A stretch of 40,302 bases of DNA from Haplomitrium mnioides (lineage: Eukaryota; Marchantiophyta; Haplomitriopsida; Calobryales), in the NCBI GenBank assembly GCA_049999725.1, contig JBNGIS010035127.1, positions 1 through 40,302 on the forward strand. Direction: 5' to 3'. The position numbers and the translations under genes were made by a program. Each line of letters starts with the position of its first letter. The first letter of the stretch is position 1. A model generated the notes under the pieces. It saw nothing but the letters and a program-made list of their open reading frames with translations. It searched no databases and was not told the DNA's origin. Positions 1 to 9,765 of the stretch are shown one piece after another.

Positions 1-48
1 GAGAGAGAGAGAGAGAGAGAGAGAGAGGTGAAGTGACATATTGTTGGA

Positions 49-85
<37 letters not shown>
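1..85. repeat. (GA)n microsatellite, two tracts
   Basis: Two pure GA runs (about 1-28 and 51-85) are separated by a 22-base non-repetitive spacer. The first run is cut by the window edge, so its true length is unknown. Confidence 0.98.
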
Positions 86-87
<2 letters not shown>

Positions 88-689
88 CTCTTGCTATACC
101 ACACTTGATTATTGGATTTAATTGTCCTCTCTCCATCAACATCCATCGATGCCAGTTACCCGATCCTTTTCCCCACTCATAGCCACATATTTTTGGCTAT
201 TTTCCTTTGGATTTAATTTCCACCTGTTGCCTTCTTTATTTTTGAGCCCCATGCAAGCTTTCCTTGAAGAAGTTAATTTTTGTATATAACATGGCATAAC
301 ACACAGACTAGTATATTGTAGACTTCACACATATAAAAAATGACAGAAAACTTTCCCAACTTTCCATGAGAGAACAATTACCTTACCTTTTAGAAGAGAT
401 CATTTATTTTGATATTCTGAGTGTCTCTTGAGAGTCTGGATGACTTTCTATTGACCTATTTTATTCAAGTTTGCATAATTTGGGAATTAACTCAAATTCT
501 AATTCCACTACATAGAGTCTTAATCGACAACATATATTCTAATACGTAGAATCCTATTGATGATAAATCTTCACAATCTTTGTGTCAATGTGTTGCTTAA
601 AGTTGTCTCACAGTTGATGTTGAGTTGATACCGATCTATTTGAGCTCCAATCCTTGTGGTTGTGTCTTGTACTCTATCTTTTATGGTAA
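86..689. other. Unassigned AT-rich non-coding DNA
   Basis: No open frame, RNA gene or repeat could be recognised here. The sequence leads into the LINE relic that follows and may include older, unrecognisable parts of it. Confidence 0.5.
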
Positions 690-1250
690 CACTTGGGGAT
701 TCTATTGCACATACAACATGGATAGAGCTTTGGAGTAGAATGGAGACTTGTTGCAGGCTTGGCTAGCCTCTATCAAATAAAAAATTGGTGCAAAGAAAAG
801 AATATATGGAATATCCCAATTAGAGTTGACCTTTTTTACACTTTCATCACTCTTACAATAGTTTATGGAGAAAAAATTTGGAGACCAACCCTCACACCAA
901 CCATGTGGTTAAAACAAGAAGAGAACTCCCTTAAATGATTCCTTTCTAGGCTAGCCAATGTCCAAATAACCACACTCTTCCATTCTATGTTTGCAAAGTT
1001 TGGGATGCTACCCATTGGAGCTTATACAATCTAAAAACTTGTGACTTACTTGCAATCTATCTAAGATAATCAATACTCGACAATGACACTGAAAGCATCT
1101 TGCCAAGAAAAGTTTGATGATCCCACAAACTGGTATAGTCAATGTCATGTATGGTTTGCACGATGAGGATGGTTGAGAGTTGATCTTGAACTAGGATTCA
1201 AAGGCTAGGGCTACTATATGGATTCAACAAAACATGCCCTAAGCTGAAAT
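690..1250 (+). pseudogene. LINE reverse-transcriptase C-terminal relic
   Basis: Conceptual translation of the + strand, with several in-frame stops, matches the segment downstream of the RT catalytic core in plant non-LTR retrotransposons. A hydrophobic stretch (TIVYGEKIWRPTL, about 855-895) corresponds to the LLYGVEVWGPSL-type block. It is followed by a FLSRLANVQITT block, then FAKFGMLPI, which matches the family's 'AE-GxLPI' segment, and finally a Trp-rich WYSQCHVWF stretch. The catalytic YxDD motif and the endonuclease are not present, so only the 3' part of the ORF survives. A second LINE at 5.2-7.2 kb lies on the other strand and lacks approximately this segment. The two look like the same broad clade, but I cannot show they are the same family. 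Confidence 0.7.
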
Positions 1251-1664
1251 TGGGGAAGGTTTCTAAGTACCTCAAGAACCTCAAATGGAATTGTTTCAAA
1301 GATAGGTCCCAAGTCCTTCAAGTATTGATTCTGAAGTGGCATCGGATTTGAACCTAAGGTTGATAATTCTAAGTGTAAAGCGTCTCTAGGGCAACCAAGG
1401 GCACATATGAGTTCAACACAAACATTTTTTAGTTTGAAAAGTGCTTAGTGAGAGTAGCTTTGAGTTTAGAATGAGAGAAAATATTTTACGAGTGAGCTTT
1501 TGCTCACTATTATGAATTAGTATGTTGTGTGACTTCTAGTACAGTTTTTGCCTTTGTCCACTCTCACTTTAGTGATTGTTGTGTACTCTTTAGTCTCTAT
1601 AAAAGAGATTGTCTAGAGTAGATCAAAGACTAGAAAAAAGACTGCATCTCATAACTAGAACAAT
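1251..1664. other. Unassigned non-coding DNA
   Basis: No frame stays open and no motif was recognised. It may be the decayed 3' end of the upstream LINE relic, but no poly(A) tail or short terminal repeat marks an end. Confidence 0.4.
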
Positions 1665-2230
1665 GGCTAAATCCTTGGAGGCCTAACTAAACCAACAGTA
1701 GGCTAGGTTCAATGGAAGAAACACTAAAAACACATCCAAACCTAACTTTCTAGTATGGAACACAAATATGAGTCTCAAGCAACGCTCTTGGACACACTAG
1801 ATTTGGAGAAGGAAAGACAAGCAAAGGACACCATGCTTAATCAACGATGCACACCTTGGAACAAGAATAAAAAACCATATGTGTCTTACTAAAAAACATG
1901 GGAGACAAGAGCATTGCTACACATGAAGCGCTAGAATGAGAAGTGAAGCTCCACAAATAAGATTTGGAACAAAAATGCAAGACTGCACATAAAACATCAA
2001 AAAACCTAGAAGACAAGAGCATTGTTGTACAAGAGGCATTGGAATCAAAGGTGAAGCAAACTCAAGTCACATAGGCAAGAATTGTGAAAGAGACCATCTC
2101 AGATCAAGACACTTAGAGAAACAATACAAGAAGCTATTAAAGTAGAATAGGAGCAGAATGGACGAAAATGAAACCTCATCGTCTACTCATTCCAAAAGAA
2201 ACAAGAGGAGAACATCCACAAGACAATCTA
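1665..2230 (+). pseudogene. Coiled-coil-like coding relic with 108 bp internal repeat
   Basis: The + strand translation is rich in Glu, Lys, Gln and Leu and is broken by scattered stops. Two copies of a GDKSIATHEALE / EDKSIVVQEALE-type segment start at 1891 and 1999, exactly 108 bases (36 codons) apart, so the repeat preserves frame. A weaker match may precede them near 1805. Heptad-like spacing of hydrophobic residues suggests a former coiled-coil protein. I do not recognise the family. It could be a gag-like or host-gene fragment. The surrounding sequence gives no functional context. Confidence 0.4.
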
Positions 2231-2521
2231 GTGTCAAGTCACAAAACCATGTAGCCTTGGAAGGTTGAACCATACCTATCAAAAACTCGAGAGACCCTCT
2301 AGCAAAGGTTGTCCAATTTTGTCAAAAATCTTCGTGGAGAAATCTTTGTGACGACAATAAGAGAGAGGGATTGAGGCAAAATAAACTTAATTTTATATAT
2401 CAAAACTCAAATGGATTTACAAAGCGAAAGAGGCCAATAGCTCTTTGATCCTCTTTCTTCTTTCTCTCTAAAAATGACTTTTTCATATTATGCAAATACA
2501 AAGGGATATATCCTAACTCCC
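2231..2521. other. Unassigned non-coding DNA
   Basis: An AT-rich stretch with no recognisable coding or structural feature, ending at the tetranucleotide repeat. Confidence 0.4.
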
Positions 2522-2555
2522 TACATACATACATACATACATACATACATACATA
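2522..2555. repeat. (ACAT)n microsatellite
   Basis: About eight uninterrupted copies of the tetranucleotide ACAT. The perfect array implies recent slippage. Confidence 0.97.
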
Positions 2556-3259
2556 GGCTAGTACTCAGAATATGCTGGCACATCACATGCTACATAAATA
2601 GATTGCTAGGTCATCCTTGTATAACATTATAACAACAAACAAAGGAGCTCAAGGTCTCAATGAATCCTACTCGGGTTCAAGAATTCTAAAGATAGAGGGG
2701 CCCATTTGAAGTCTTAAAAAACCTGGAAAGACCAACCTTTTGGGATCTTTGAGGACTTGTCTCCAACATAAGGAAGGATCTATCATTAGAGATCAGAAAG
2801 ATAAAGCAAATATGGGCTGAGGGCAAAATCACTATGATATGTGGGGGTAAGATGCAAATCCTCCATAATCAACTAGGTTAAGATACAATATCTACACTTA
2901 GCAAGCTTCTAATATCTAATTTAGATTGTTGTTGTTGATTTCAGTTTGATGTTGTAGATTTTAGACTACTACTTTTTCAACAATAGTCTTATTGGGACTT
3001 TTGTTTAGAGCTTACCTACTAAGGCTACTCAGGTTTACACTTGCATATGCTAGGGGCCTTATTGGACCTCTAGGCCTATGCTCTCAGTTTATGTTGTTCC
3101 TTTTAGATGTATGACTTCTATTTTTACTTCTACTCGGATTATTGGTGCATGATATACTTCAGCCTTTATGGCCTTAGAGCTAGCATGAGATTTTAAACTA
3201 GTTCTATTCTATTCTATGCTTTGTGTGTTTGTCCCTTACTAGCTTTTAGTATTTTGTTT
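2556..3259. other. Unassigned non-coding DNA, T-rich to the right
   Basis: No reading frame is sustained. From about 2920 the + strand becomes T-rich, in the style of a retrotransposon 3' UTR, and ends in an A-rich stretch near 3270. A decayed LINE or SINE tail is possible, but nothing diagnostic is visible. Confidence 0.4.
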
Positions 3260-3410
3260 CATTTTTAAAGAAAATGGATGTAGAAAAGTGATTTGTGATG
3301 AAGAGGACAAACAATGGTGTTGTTGTATTAATTTAAGAAGCATGGCAATTGTCTTATAAAAGTTGAGCTGAACATTCAATTTGCAATAGTAAGAGTAGTG
3401 GAAGCTATCA
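3260..3410 (+). pseudogene. Probable left-hand fragment of the split PPR gene
   Basis: If the copia element and one copy of its 5-base target duplication are removed, this stretch joins directly to the PPR-DYW pseudogene that resumes at 7499. Across the junction the frame reads ...YQVHGVRFDLLTFV, where GVRFDLLTF fits the PPR 'GVxPDxxTF' signature. Left of the junction VVEAIK resembles the 'EAI/EAL' helix of a PPR unit. Further left only weak resemblance remains. The assignment rests mainly on the junction and on the matching duplications, so confidence is moderate. Confidence 0.5.
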
Positions 3411-3415
3411 AGTAC
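3411..3415. repeat. Left target-site duplication of copia element (AGTAC)
   Basis: AGTAC lies immediately outside the left LTR edge and matches the five bases just outside the right LTR edge at 7494-7498. Five bases is the usual duplication length for LTR retrotransposons. The left LTR edge ends in TA where CA is expected on the element strand, consistent with one C-to-T change. Confidence 0.6.
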
Positions 3416-4328
3416 TATTGCAAAACAGAGTGGTTACCAAACCATCAGCGTGAGTTCTTAGGCTTTTCTTTTTTTGTTTGCATTTCAGTCTTTTAGCCTC
3501 CATTGCATCTTGCCCACTTCCTCATTTTGTGATCGCATTTGGGACTCCTTCCCCTCTACAATTTTCCATCAAACTTAGCAAGCTCTCTCCATGGATGTTT
3601 TGGCCTTGGTGAGTGTAAGTTCAACAATCTACCTCTTGGAAATCTTCATCAAGCTCCTTCACTTCAATGAATCTCTTCTTCACGATCAGTTCAAGAAAAG
3701 TGCAGGATGGAAACTTAGGGTGTAGCTACTTGTAGAGTCCATTGTACAAGAGAATTGCCTCAAGGTGGATTTTTTGTTGGGAGCTCTATAATGCTAGAGG
3801 AAGTCTATTTCGATGTGGAGCTACTTCTTGTGGAGTTTGAAGTGAGAGCCACTTGCAAGATGGAAGAAGAGTTTGTTAGTGAGCTCTGAGAGTAGAGGGG
3901 AGGTTTGAGCAAGACTCCAAATCTACTAGACAAGTTTGCATAGCATTTTGCACACATTCAAGACTTTATGCTTGTCTTTGCTCTTGAGTTTTCTTAGCAA
4001 AGTTTGCTCTTGGGCTAATCACCACAAGTTGAATGCTCGATCTAGTGTTGTGTCCTAGACTATTTTGCTAATAGGTTTTGTTTTCATGTGTTTTGCTTCT
4101 ATGATCTTTCACTCTACTACAAACGTTGCAAGCCTCTACCTAAGCATTAAAAGGTATGGTGCAAGGCCTAATAAGAAGCCAATTCCTACTCGAGCTTTAA
4201 ACATCGTTAAATCTTTTATTGACTCGTGAAGAGGTGTGATCCTTTGATTAGTCATGCCTTTATATGCTTAATGACTTAGTTATCTTATGAGCTATTATCT
4301 TTTCCATGTTCATAAAGGATTTCTAACA
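3416..4328 (-). repeat. Copia 3' LTR (about 913 bp)
   Basis: On the - strand it starts TGTTAGAAATCC directly after a purine tract and ends ...GCAATA next to the AGTAC duplication; the last bases were probably GCAACA, giving TGTT/AACA termini. Its first ~90 bases match the fragment at 7397-7493. I did not identify a convincing TATA box or polyadenylation signal within it. Confidence 0.65.
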
Positions 4329-4337
4329 CTTCCCTTT
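4329..4337 (-). promoter_or_regulatory. Copia polypurine tract
   Basis: On the - strand AAAGGGAAG lies immediately before the TGTTAG start of the LTR and ten bases after the polyprotein stop codon. Purine tracts in this position prime plus-strand DNA synthesis in LTR retrotransposons. Confidence 0.7.
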
Positions 4338-4346
4338 AATGTCTTG

Positions 4347-5165
4347 CTACACATATGCGTAATAGAACCCCATATTAAAAAAACAACTCTCATACTTAGT
4401 TTTAGGTATTTCTTTTGTAAAAATGTTTGCTATCATCTCATCAATTGGACTCATTTTCTAACTTTGTCTTCAACAAAGTCATGACGTATTTCCAAATACT
4501 TCTTCATTCTATTCTGAGATCTTTGTGGATCTATAAGGGTCATATTGCATCATAATTGAATCTTGCTTCAAGTTGATGTCTTGTGGAAGCCTCTTCAACT
4601 AGACTGCTTCCTTTGTAGTAGTTGTCAATACTGCTATGTGAGCTTTAGTGTTGAATAAGACATTGTCCATTGCAACCTTAAACTTCAATTGATACTCCCT
4701 TTATAGAAAAAACAATAATCATATAGAACTTGACTGCTTGACATCTACTTCACCTGCCCAATCCATATATGAAAACCCAAAAATGTCAAAATTTAAGATG
4801 ACATGTGACATTGTATACTCCTAGTCAATGTGCCTTTGAGATAGCATATATTTTTCTTTACTGCCTTCCAATGCTTCTCACTAGGTATTTTCATGAATTG
4901 AAATACATTTCCAACAACATTGGACAAGCCACGCTTACTACAAAGCATAACATATATGAGGCTTTCTACATCACTATAAGATGGTACCAACTTTTGAGAT
5001 CTTAGCTTTCTATTCTACTAATTAAGTGCATCTTTCAAAAAATAACAATTTCTAGTTTATATGAGTAGAAATTGGTTTACAACCCTACATGTTTAATTTC
5101 TTAAGATTTGTGAGATATACTTTTGTTGATCAAGTCTAATCCAACCTTTATTTATATTCTTATAA
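4347..5165 (-). pseudogene. Copia RT C-terminus, RNase H and polyprotein end
   Basis: With frameshifts and stops, the - strand translation runs through the copia order. QQKYISQIL (about 5110) matches the 'GLSQKxYIxxxL' block. VPSYSDVESLIYVM (about 4980) matches the 'xPYxxAVGSLMYxM' block, followed by EKHWKAVKKNICYLKGT. The RNase H part shows DWAGEVDVK, then a TKEAVWLKRL-type stretch. IANIFTKEIPKTKYE near 4400 is the standard 'ADIFTKxLPxxKxE' polyprotein end, with a stop at 4347-4349. The RNase H acidic residues cannot all be placed because the frame is broken. The fragment lost its N-terminal neighbour to the LINE insertion on its right. Confidence 0.82.
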
Positions 5166-5339
5166 AATATAATAGAACTCTATTAAAGTCTAGAACTAGC
5201 CATAGGGCTATAAGAACTAAGAGCACAAATATATGAAAATATGCACACAAAAAAAATAGAGTAGTAAGCTAAACTAGTTAGAGCAAAAATGGGGTAGGCA
5301 GAGACAAACCCACTTGTGAGTCATGTGTTCACTCTCCTG
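5166..5339. other. Junction zone between copia and LINE
   Basis: This AT-rich stretch probably holds the LINE 3' untranslated end on the - strand and the copia break. No poly(A) tail or simple terminal repeat is visible, so the exact insertion point is not resolved. Confidence 0.4.
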
Positions 5340-7190
5340 TCCCTAGTCTCTAGTTTCTAAGTTGCTTTTTGCTCAAGCCCTAAGCATCATGCACTCTTGA
5401 AAGAAGAGTGCCAACCAACATTGATCATGGTATTTGAGAAGTTGTTGGAATGTCTTGTTTTGCTCTACAAAAAGCATATGGTGCCTTCCATGAATCTCAT
5501 AATACCTGGGGCAACAAAAGATGATGTGTTTTTTATCTTCTATGACTTGTAGGATCCATTGGAGGCAGAGAAATTTCTTAGGTCATATTTTGTTGTTAAT
5601 CTTGGACCATTTGGTTGTTTTGTTTTGTAACCGATGGGAATCAGCCTAGAGTTGTGTGAAGTTGTGAACCAAATAAGTTGACATGTTACTTGTCAAGTGC
5701 TGTTGGATTTGCCTTGATGAAGTGTTGTTGATGAGCTTGTTGTACTTGATAGTCTGAGATGTTGCATTGTATGATTGCCATATGACCATAAAATAATAAT
5801 TTGATAGGTGATCTTTGAGCACAATTTCTAATTGTTCTTGAGAGGTTTCTAAGAAAGTTTCAGCCACATTGTAGAATTTAAAGAGGTCTTCCATACTTTT
5901 GCTCCAGATGTTGTTTTTGGGACAACAAAAGTATTAAAGAAGTGAATTCTCATGGGTATATACCATATATCTTTTATTTTGCACCAACTATTCATTTGAC
6001 AGAGGTTGACAAGACTTGTTGTAATTTTGCGGCTCCAAAACTACATCCTCTATAGGTATGTATTGGTTTTTCCAAGTGAGTGTTCATCACCTTGATAGTG
6101 TCTTGTCTATACTTGAAAGTGTCATGCCATGTTTTAGTAAGTTGTTTTCTAAATACCAAGACTTTTTTTTCTTCATATTGACCGTTATACCCAATTGGTT
6201 GCATAATTGGTTAAGTGACTCTAGGTGTTGTTGGAATCCAATTTTTGTTTTTGACATAAGGAAAATGTCATCTACATACAATAGAATACCAATTCTCTTG
6301 GCTAGTAGATTGGGAGCACCGGTCTCAAGTTTGTCAATGAACAAACCAAATAGGGTAGAAGAGAGTGGCCATCCATACTTGATGCCAATGGTGCAATGGA
6401 TTGGCTTCAACATACCCTACTGAGTGTAGACACATACCAAAACTTCTTCATGTAAGATCTGAATGGCTATAATCTAGTCAATTAGTAGGTGTAGCTCTTG
6501 TAATCTCAACTAAAGTTTGATGTGTGGGAATGAGCTCAAAGATTTTTAGAAATCTCTAAGGCAAAAATATAAACTTCCAATGCATTTATGTTGTTCAATT
6601 GTGGTGCAAACAGTGACTAGATAATAAGTGGTTGAGTTATGTTGTCAAAACCTTGCTTGTTCTAGCTATTGAGTTTTGCTCCATTGTGTGATTTTGAAGT
6701 TGAGTGCAGCCCCATGGAGCATAGGAAAATAGAGGGAAACAAATGATGGTCTGATTGCTAGAGTATTTATTTTTATGTCCAACTTTGTGGATTGGAACAA
6801 TAGTAGTGAGCTTATACTCTACAACAAATCCAATTTGTATCACCTACTTAAACATGATAGTGGAGCCGGGAGAGTGGTGAAAGGAGTTTAGGTTGTGGCA
6901 AGACTAGTAGGGAGCTTTAGTCTAACTAATGTGAGAATAATGTGAGTAAATGGTGTTGGGTTGGTGGAGAGTTGTTTGTCCAATTCTTGTGTGTATTGTT
7001 TTGGAGTGTTTCTTTGTGGGTGGGTCGTGGTAGATGAGAGTGGTTGGGAATTTTTTCAATAGGGTTTTGAACAAAGTGTAGTGGTGTGTGGTCAGAGTCA
7101 GGGGTTGGTTCTCCAATGTAGAAACTTTGGAGGAATTGGAGTGTTTGAAAGAAGGTGGTAATTATGTAGCTCACCACTTATTTCCATGCT
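5340..7190 (-). pseudogene. Non-LTR retrotransposon (LINE): endonuclease end, RT and C-terminal Cys block
   Basis: From right to left on the - strand: PDSDHTPLHF (about 7075-7100) is the C-terminal SDHxPL box of an APE-type endonuclease. TTIVPIHKVGHKNKYSS (about 6800) is RT block 1. A block near 6550-6440 matches the 'LyxEVxCRVxTxxG' region. GIKYGWPLSSTLFGLFID (about 6384-6330) matches 'GVxQGCPLSPTLFGLYID', and the catalytic LLYVDD lies at about 6268-6285. A Cys-rich CCPRYYEI block (about 5495-5515) is the C-terminal zinc-knuckle region. Stops and frameshifts are frequent, and the segment between the RT core and the Cys block appears deleted. It lies inside the copia RT, on the same strand. 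Confidence 0.78.
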
Positions 7191-7239
7191 TGTGTTGCTC
7201 TAACAAGTTAAGCTTGTTAAGTTTGGCCACTATTTTTCC

Positions 7240-7396
7240 CATTCCAAGGCATTGTTTGATCTACTCTAAGCCATTCAAATTTCTTGCCTAAAAATCTTTT
7301 GACAAGCAAAAATGACTTAAAATAATTACTAGCTACTACAGTATCATCCACATACATTGCTAAAACTATAATTTTTCAATTGTACCAAGGAGAAAG
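7240..7396 (-). pseudogene. Copia reverse-transcriptase YVDD fragment
   Basis: The - strand reads IIVLAMYVDDTVVAS (YVDD at 7343-7354) followed by LVKRFLGKKFE. This matches the copia 'LLVYVDDxxxAG ... LKxxFxMKDLG' block. It stops where the copia frame picks up again about 2 kb further left, with the LINE between. To its right it abuts the LTR fragment directly, so the front of the polyprotein has been deleted. Confidence 0.65.
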
Positions 7397-7493
7397 AAGT
7401 GTAGCCTTTTGACCAATCAAGTCTTGGTGTGCTAAGTGACTCAATTATTTTATGAGCCATTATCTTATCCAAGATCACACTAGATTTCTTACA
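7397..7493 (-). repeat. Truncated copia 5' LTR
   Basis: The - strand starts TGTAAGAAATCTAG and aligns with the start of the LTR at 4328 (TGTTAGAAATCC) through a shared GATAA-TAGCTCATAAGAT-like stretch, for about 90 bases. It then breaks off into RT sequence. The AGTAC duplication abuts its outer edge. Confidence 0.65.
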
Positions 7494-7498
7494 AGTAC
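7494..7498. repeat. Right target-site duplication of copia element (AGTAC)
   Basis: Five bases immediately outside the 5' LTR start, identical to 3411-3415. The PPR coding relic resumes at the next base. Confidence 0.6.
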
Positions 7499-8897
7499 AT
7501 GGTGTGAGGTTTGATTTGCTTACTTTTGTCGGGCCCTCAATGCATATGCTAGATTAGCATCTCTAGAAGAAAAAATTATTGCTCATCAATTGGATGCTAA
7601 AATCAGTTGTGACTATGAGTTTTTTGTTGGAAATGCTCTGATTGAAATGTATGCCAAATGTGGGAGTAAAGATGATGCCTAGAGAGTTGTCCAAGGCATC
7701 CCAACTTGCAATGTGGTCTCTTGGTTGGTCATGCTTGCAGAGTTTGTAGTAGGTGAGGAAGGGTAAGAGGCTATTGAACTCTTTGTATGGATGCAAGCAA
7801 AGGGAGTGAAACCAAACCTTGTTACTTTAGGGATCATTCTCATGGCGTTTTCTAATTTAGCAACTTTAGAAGAAGGCAAGAATACCCATTATAGATTATT
7901 CAAAGTGGTTGGAAATTTGACATGTTTGTAGAAAACATCTTGATTGATATGTATGAAAAATGTAAGAGCATATATGATGCCTAAAGAGTATTCAATACCA
8001 TATGTACTTGAAATGTTGTATCTTAGAGTGCTCTGCTTTGGGGTCTTGCAATGGATGGACATGGAAAGAATGTTGCTTGACTCTTTGAAGAAATGGTTGA
8101 AAGTTATGCTAAATTGGAATTTAAAATATTTTTATCCTCTTTATACATGTTTTCATATAAGTTTAGTGGAGAGAGGTTTAGGGTTTAAGATCCATGAGTT
8201 CCATTCATGTAATTTCAACAACACTCAAGTATTATCGTTGCTTGGTTGACAATCTTTGCCAAGATGGATGTCTAAGTGAGGTAAAAGACCTATTCATAAC
8301 AAAATAAAAAATTAGTCACTATATTGTTGCCTCAACAACCTTGTTGGATGCTTGTAGAAATCATGGTAACTTTGAGATGGGGAATTGAACATTATTACCC
8401 AATTGGAGCTTAATAATCTTGTTGGGTATGCTCTATTTTGAGAAATTTATATTGCAAGTGGGCACCAAGACACTAGACACAAGGTTGACAAGTTTCAAAT
8501 AGGAAATTGTATGAAGAAAGTACATAGACGTATCTAGATTGGGGTGGTAATCTTTTCTTGTACAAATAGAAGAAATTCATGCATAATTGCAGAGACTACT
8601 AAAAATGAAGGAAGTTGGGTATGTGTTGGACACTTGGTTTATGCTTCACAACATAGATGAAGAAGAGAAGGTATTTCGTTTATGTTATCATAGTGAAAAG
8701 CTTGCTATTGGATTTGGCTATTTCAACTGCTCTTTTGGTACTACTCTGTGTATTTATAAAAACCCGAGACTATATGTTAGTTGTCACACTACAACCAAGG
8801 TCATCTCAAAAATAGTAGGGCAAAAATGACCATTGCAAGGGATGCAAACCGATTTCATGACTTCAAAGATAGCCTTTACGCTTGTAATGATTACTAG
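7499..8897 (+). pseudogene. PPR protein, PLS class with E and DYW domains (decayed)
   Basis: Plant PPR-DYW proteins act in chloroplasts or mitochondria, mostly in C-to-U RNA editing; the DYW domain is the deaminase. Here PPR units are readable from about 7505: FFVGNALIEMYAKCGS (about 7620), NVVSW, then MQAKGVKPNLVTLG, each broken by stops (for example 7679-7681 and 7770). An E-type block LLDACRNHGNFEMG lies near 8340. The linker ending EVGYVLDT leads into HSEKLAIGFG (about 8690), which holds the HxE zinc/catalytic signature, and then a KNPRLYVSCHTTTKVISK segment. A one-base frameshift at about 8826 precedes ARDANRFHDFK. The terminus reads CNDY-stop where CxDYW is expected, as if TGG had become TAG. 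The 5' part is separated by the copia insertion. Confidence 0.88.
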
Positions 8898-9154
8898 TGA
8901 TATCTTTTTGTTATTGGTGTGGTGTGCATCAAAAGTGATCAACCATTGTTTCCCATGTTTTTCCTTGCTAAGAAACTTCATGCTTGGAGAGCATCAAATA
9001 TCAATTGAATGCTAAAGAGAGCTACACAACATTTTATTATAAAACTCTACTACATTTTGTATAGTGAATAAGACTTGTACTGTAAAGAACAAAAATTATT
9101 TTCTTTGAGAGCAAAACTCAACAACATCTAAGCAAGATCATTTATAGATTCATG
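8898..9154. other. Spacer between two gene relics
   Basis: No recognisable coding or structural feature. It may contain further unrecognisable EDM2-like sequence. Confidence 0.4.
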
Positions 9155-9765
9155 AGCTAGAAGAGTTCTTTGATGTAGAGCTAAGAGAGTACAACCCCAA
9201 TCTATGCACTCTTTGTGATGGAAATAGAGAACTTATCATTTGTAATGAGCTTTGTTATAGGCAATTTCAATGCAATTCAACCCACACAAAAGTTTGTTGG
9301 TTGATGCCCTGGTGTCATAATTGCATTTGCCATGATTTCAGACCCTTGGCATTGCCTATACTATGCAAGTCAAAGGACCAAATGGTTCTAGTCCGGGCTT
9401 TTTAACACCATGCATTTAGAAGTGAGGAAGTGTCAATGTGCATACTATGTGTGTTGGTATTGTCAAGGTTGTTTGCCATCAAATGTTACCTCTTGCCTTA
9501 TCCAGAGATGTGCCACATGTAAGCATGGTTACAAAAGTCAAAGTTTTGAGGATGCTATGCAATACTTTAGGTGCATTTTCAGTTGGTGTCAAGACTGTTT
9601 GCAGCACATCTAGTCCAAAGATGTCAACAAGACACGGTGGGGGGTTAATAGAACCGGTTGGCACCAAGCTTCCCATGACAAAAACTTTTGGATGGCGTAC
9701 TTCTTTGAACATCCTCTTGATCCCACCCTAGGCACTCAAATATATGATCATACTAGCTAGCTCTA
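9155..9765 (+). pseudogene. EDM2-like gene relic with PHD-type Cys clusters
   Basis: EDM2 is a plant nuclear protein with atypical PHD fingers, involved in H3K9me2-linked silencing, transposon-intron handling and disease-resistance gene control. Three + strand segments, in shifting frames, follow its order. CTLCDGNRELIICNELC (about 9219-9270) matches the 'CxICDxGGxLLCCxGxC' finger. CATCKHG ... WCQDCL (about 9510-9600) matches the later 'CxVCKxG ... CPxxYHxxCL' finger, with a preceding Cys-rich CQCAYYVCWYC segment. WMAYFFEHPLDPTLGTQI (about 9690-9745) matches the 'ILIYCLKHEIDxxLGTP' segment just after the fingers. Frameshifts and stops show it is dead. No introns could be recognised, so a retrocopy is possible, but the alignment is too poor to decide. 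Confidence 0.6.

Larger units (their letters stand above)
3416..7493 (-). mobile_element. Degenerate Ty1/copia element, itself split by a LINE
   Basis: Reading the - strand, the order is: truncated 5' LTR (7493-7397), reverse-transcriptase fragment with a YVDD box (7396-7240), a same-strand LINE insertion (about 7190-5200), the rest of RT plus RNase H and the end of the polyprotein (about 5165-4347), polypurine tract (4337-4329), and 3' LTR (4328-3416). The two LTR 5' ends align for about 90 bases. Gag, protease, integrase and most of RT are missing between the 5' LTR and the YVDD fragment. Identical AGTAC repeats flank the whole unit. The divergence between the LTR copies and the many stops indicate an old insertion. 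Confidence 0.72.

Noticed and set aside
4287-5005. + strand open frames of 65-66 codons
   Set aside because: They are antisense shadows of the copia RT/RNase H relic.
6058-6423. 121-codon + strand frame
   Set aside because: It is the antisense shadow of the LINE reverse transcriptase, whose YVDD and GWPLSSTLFG motifs are clear on the - strand.
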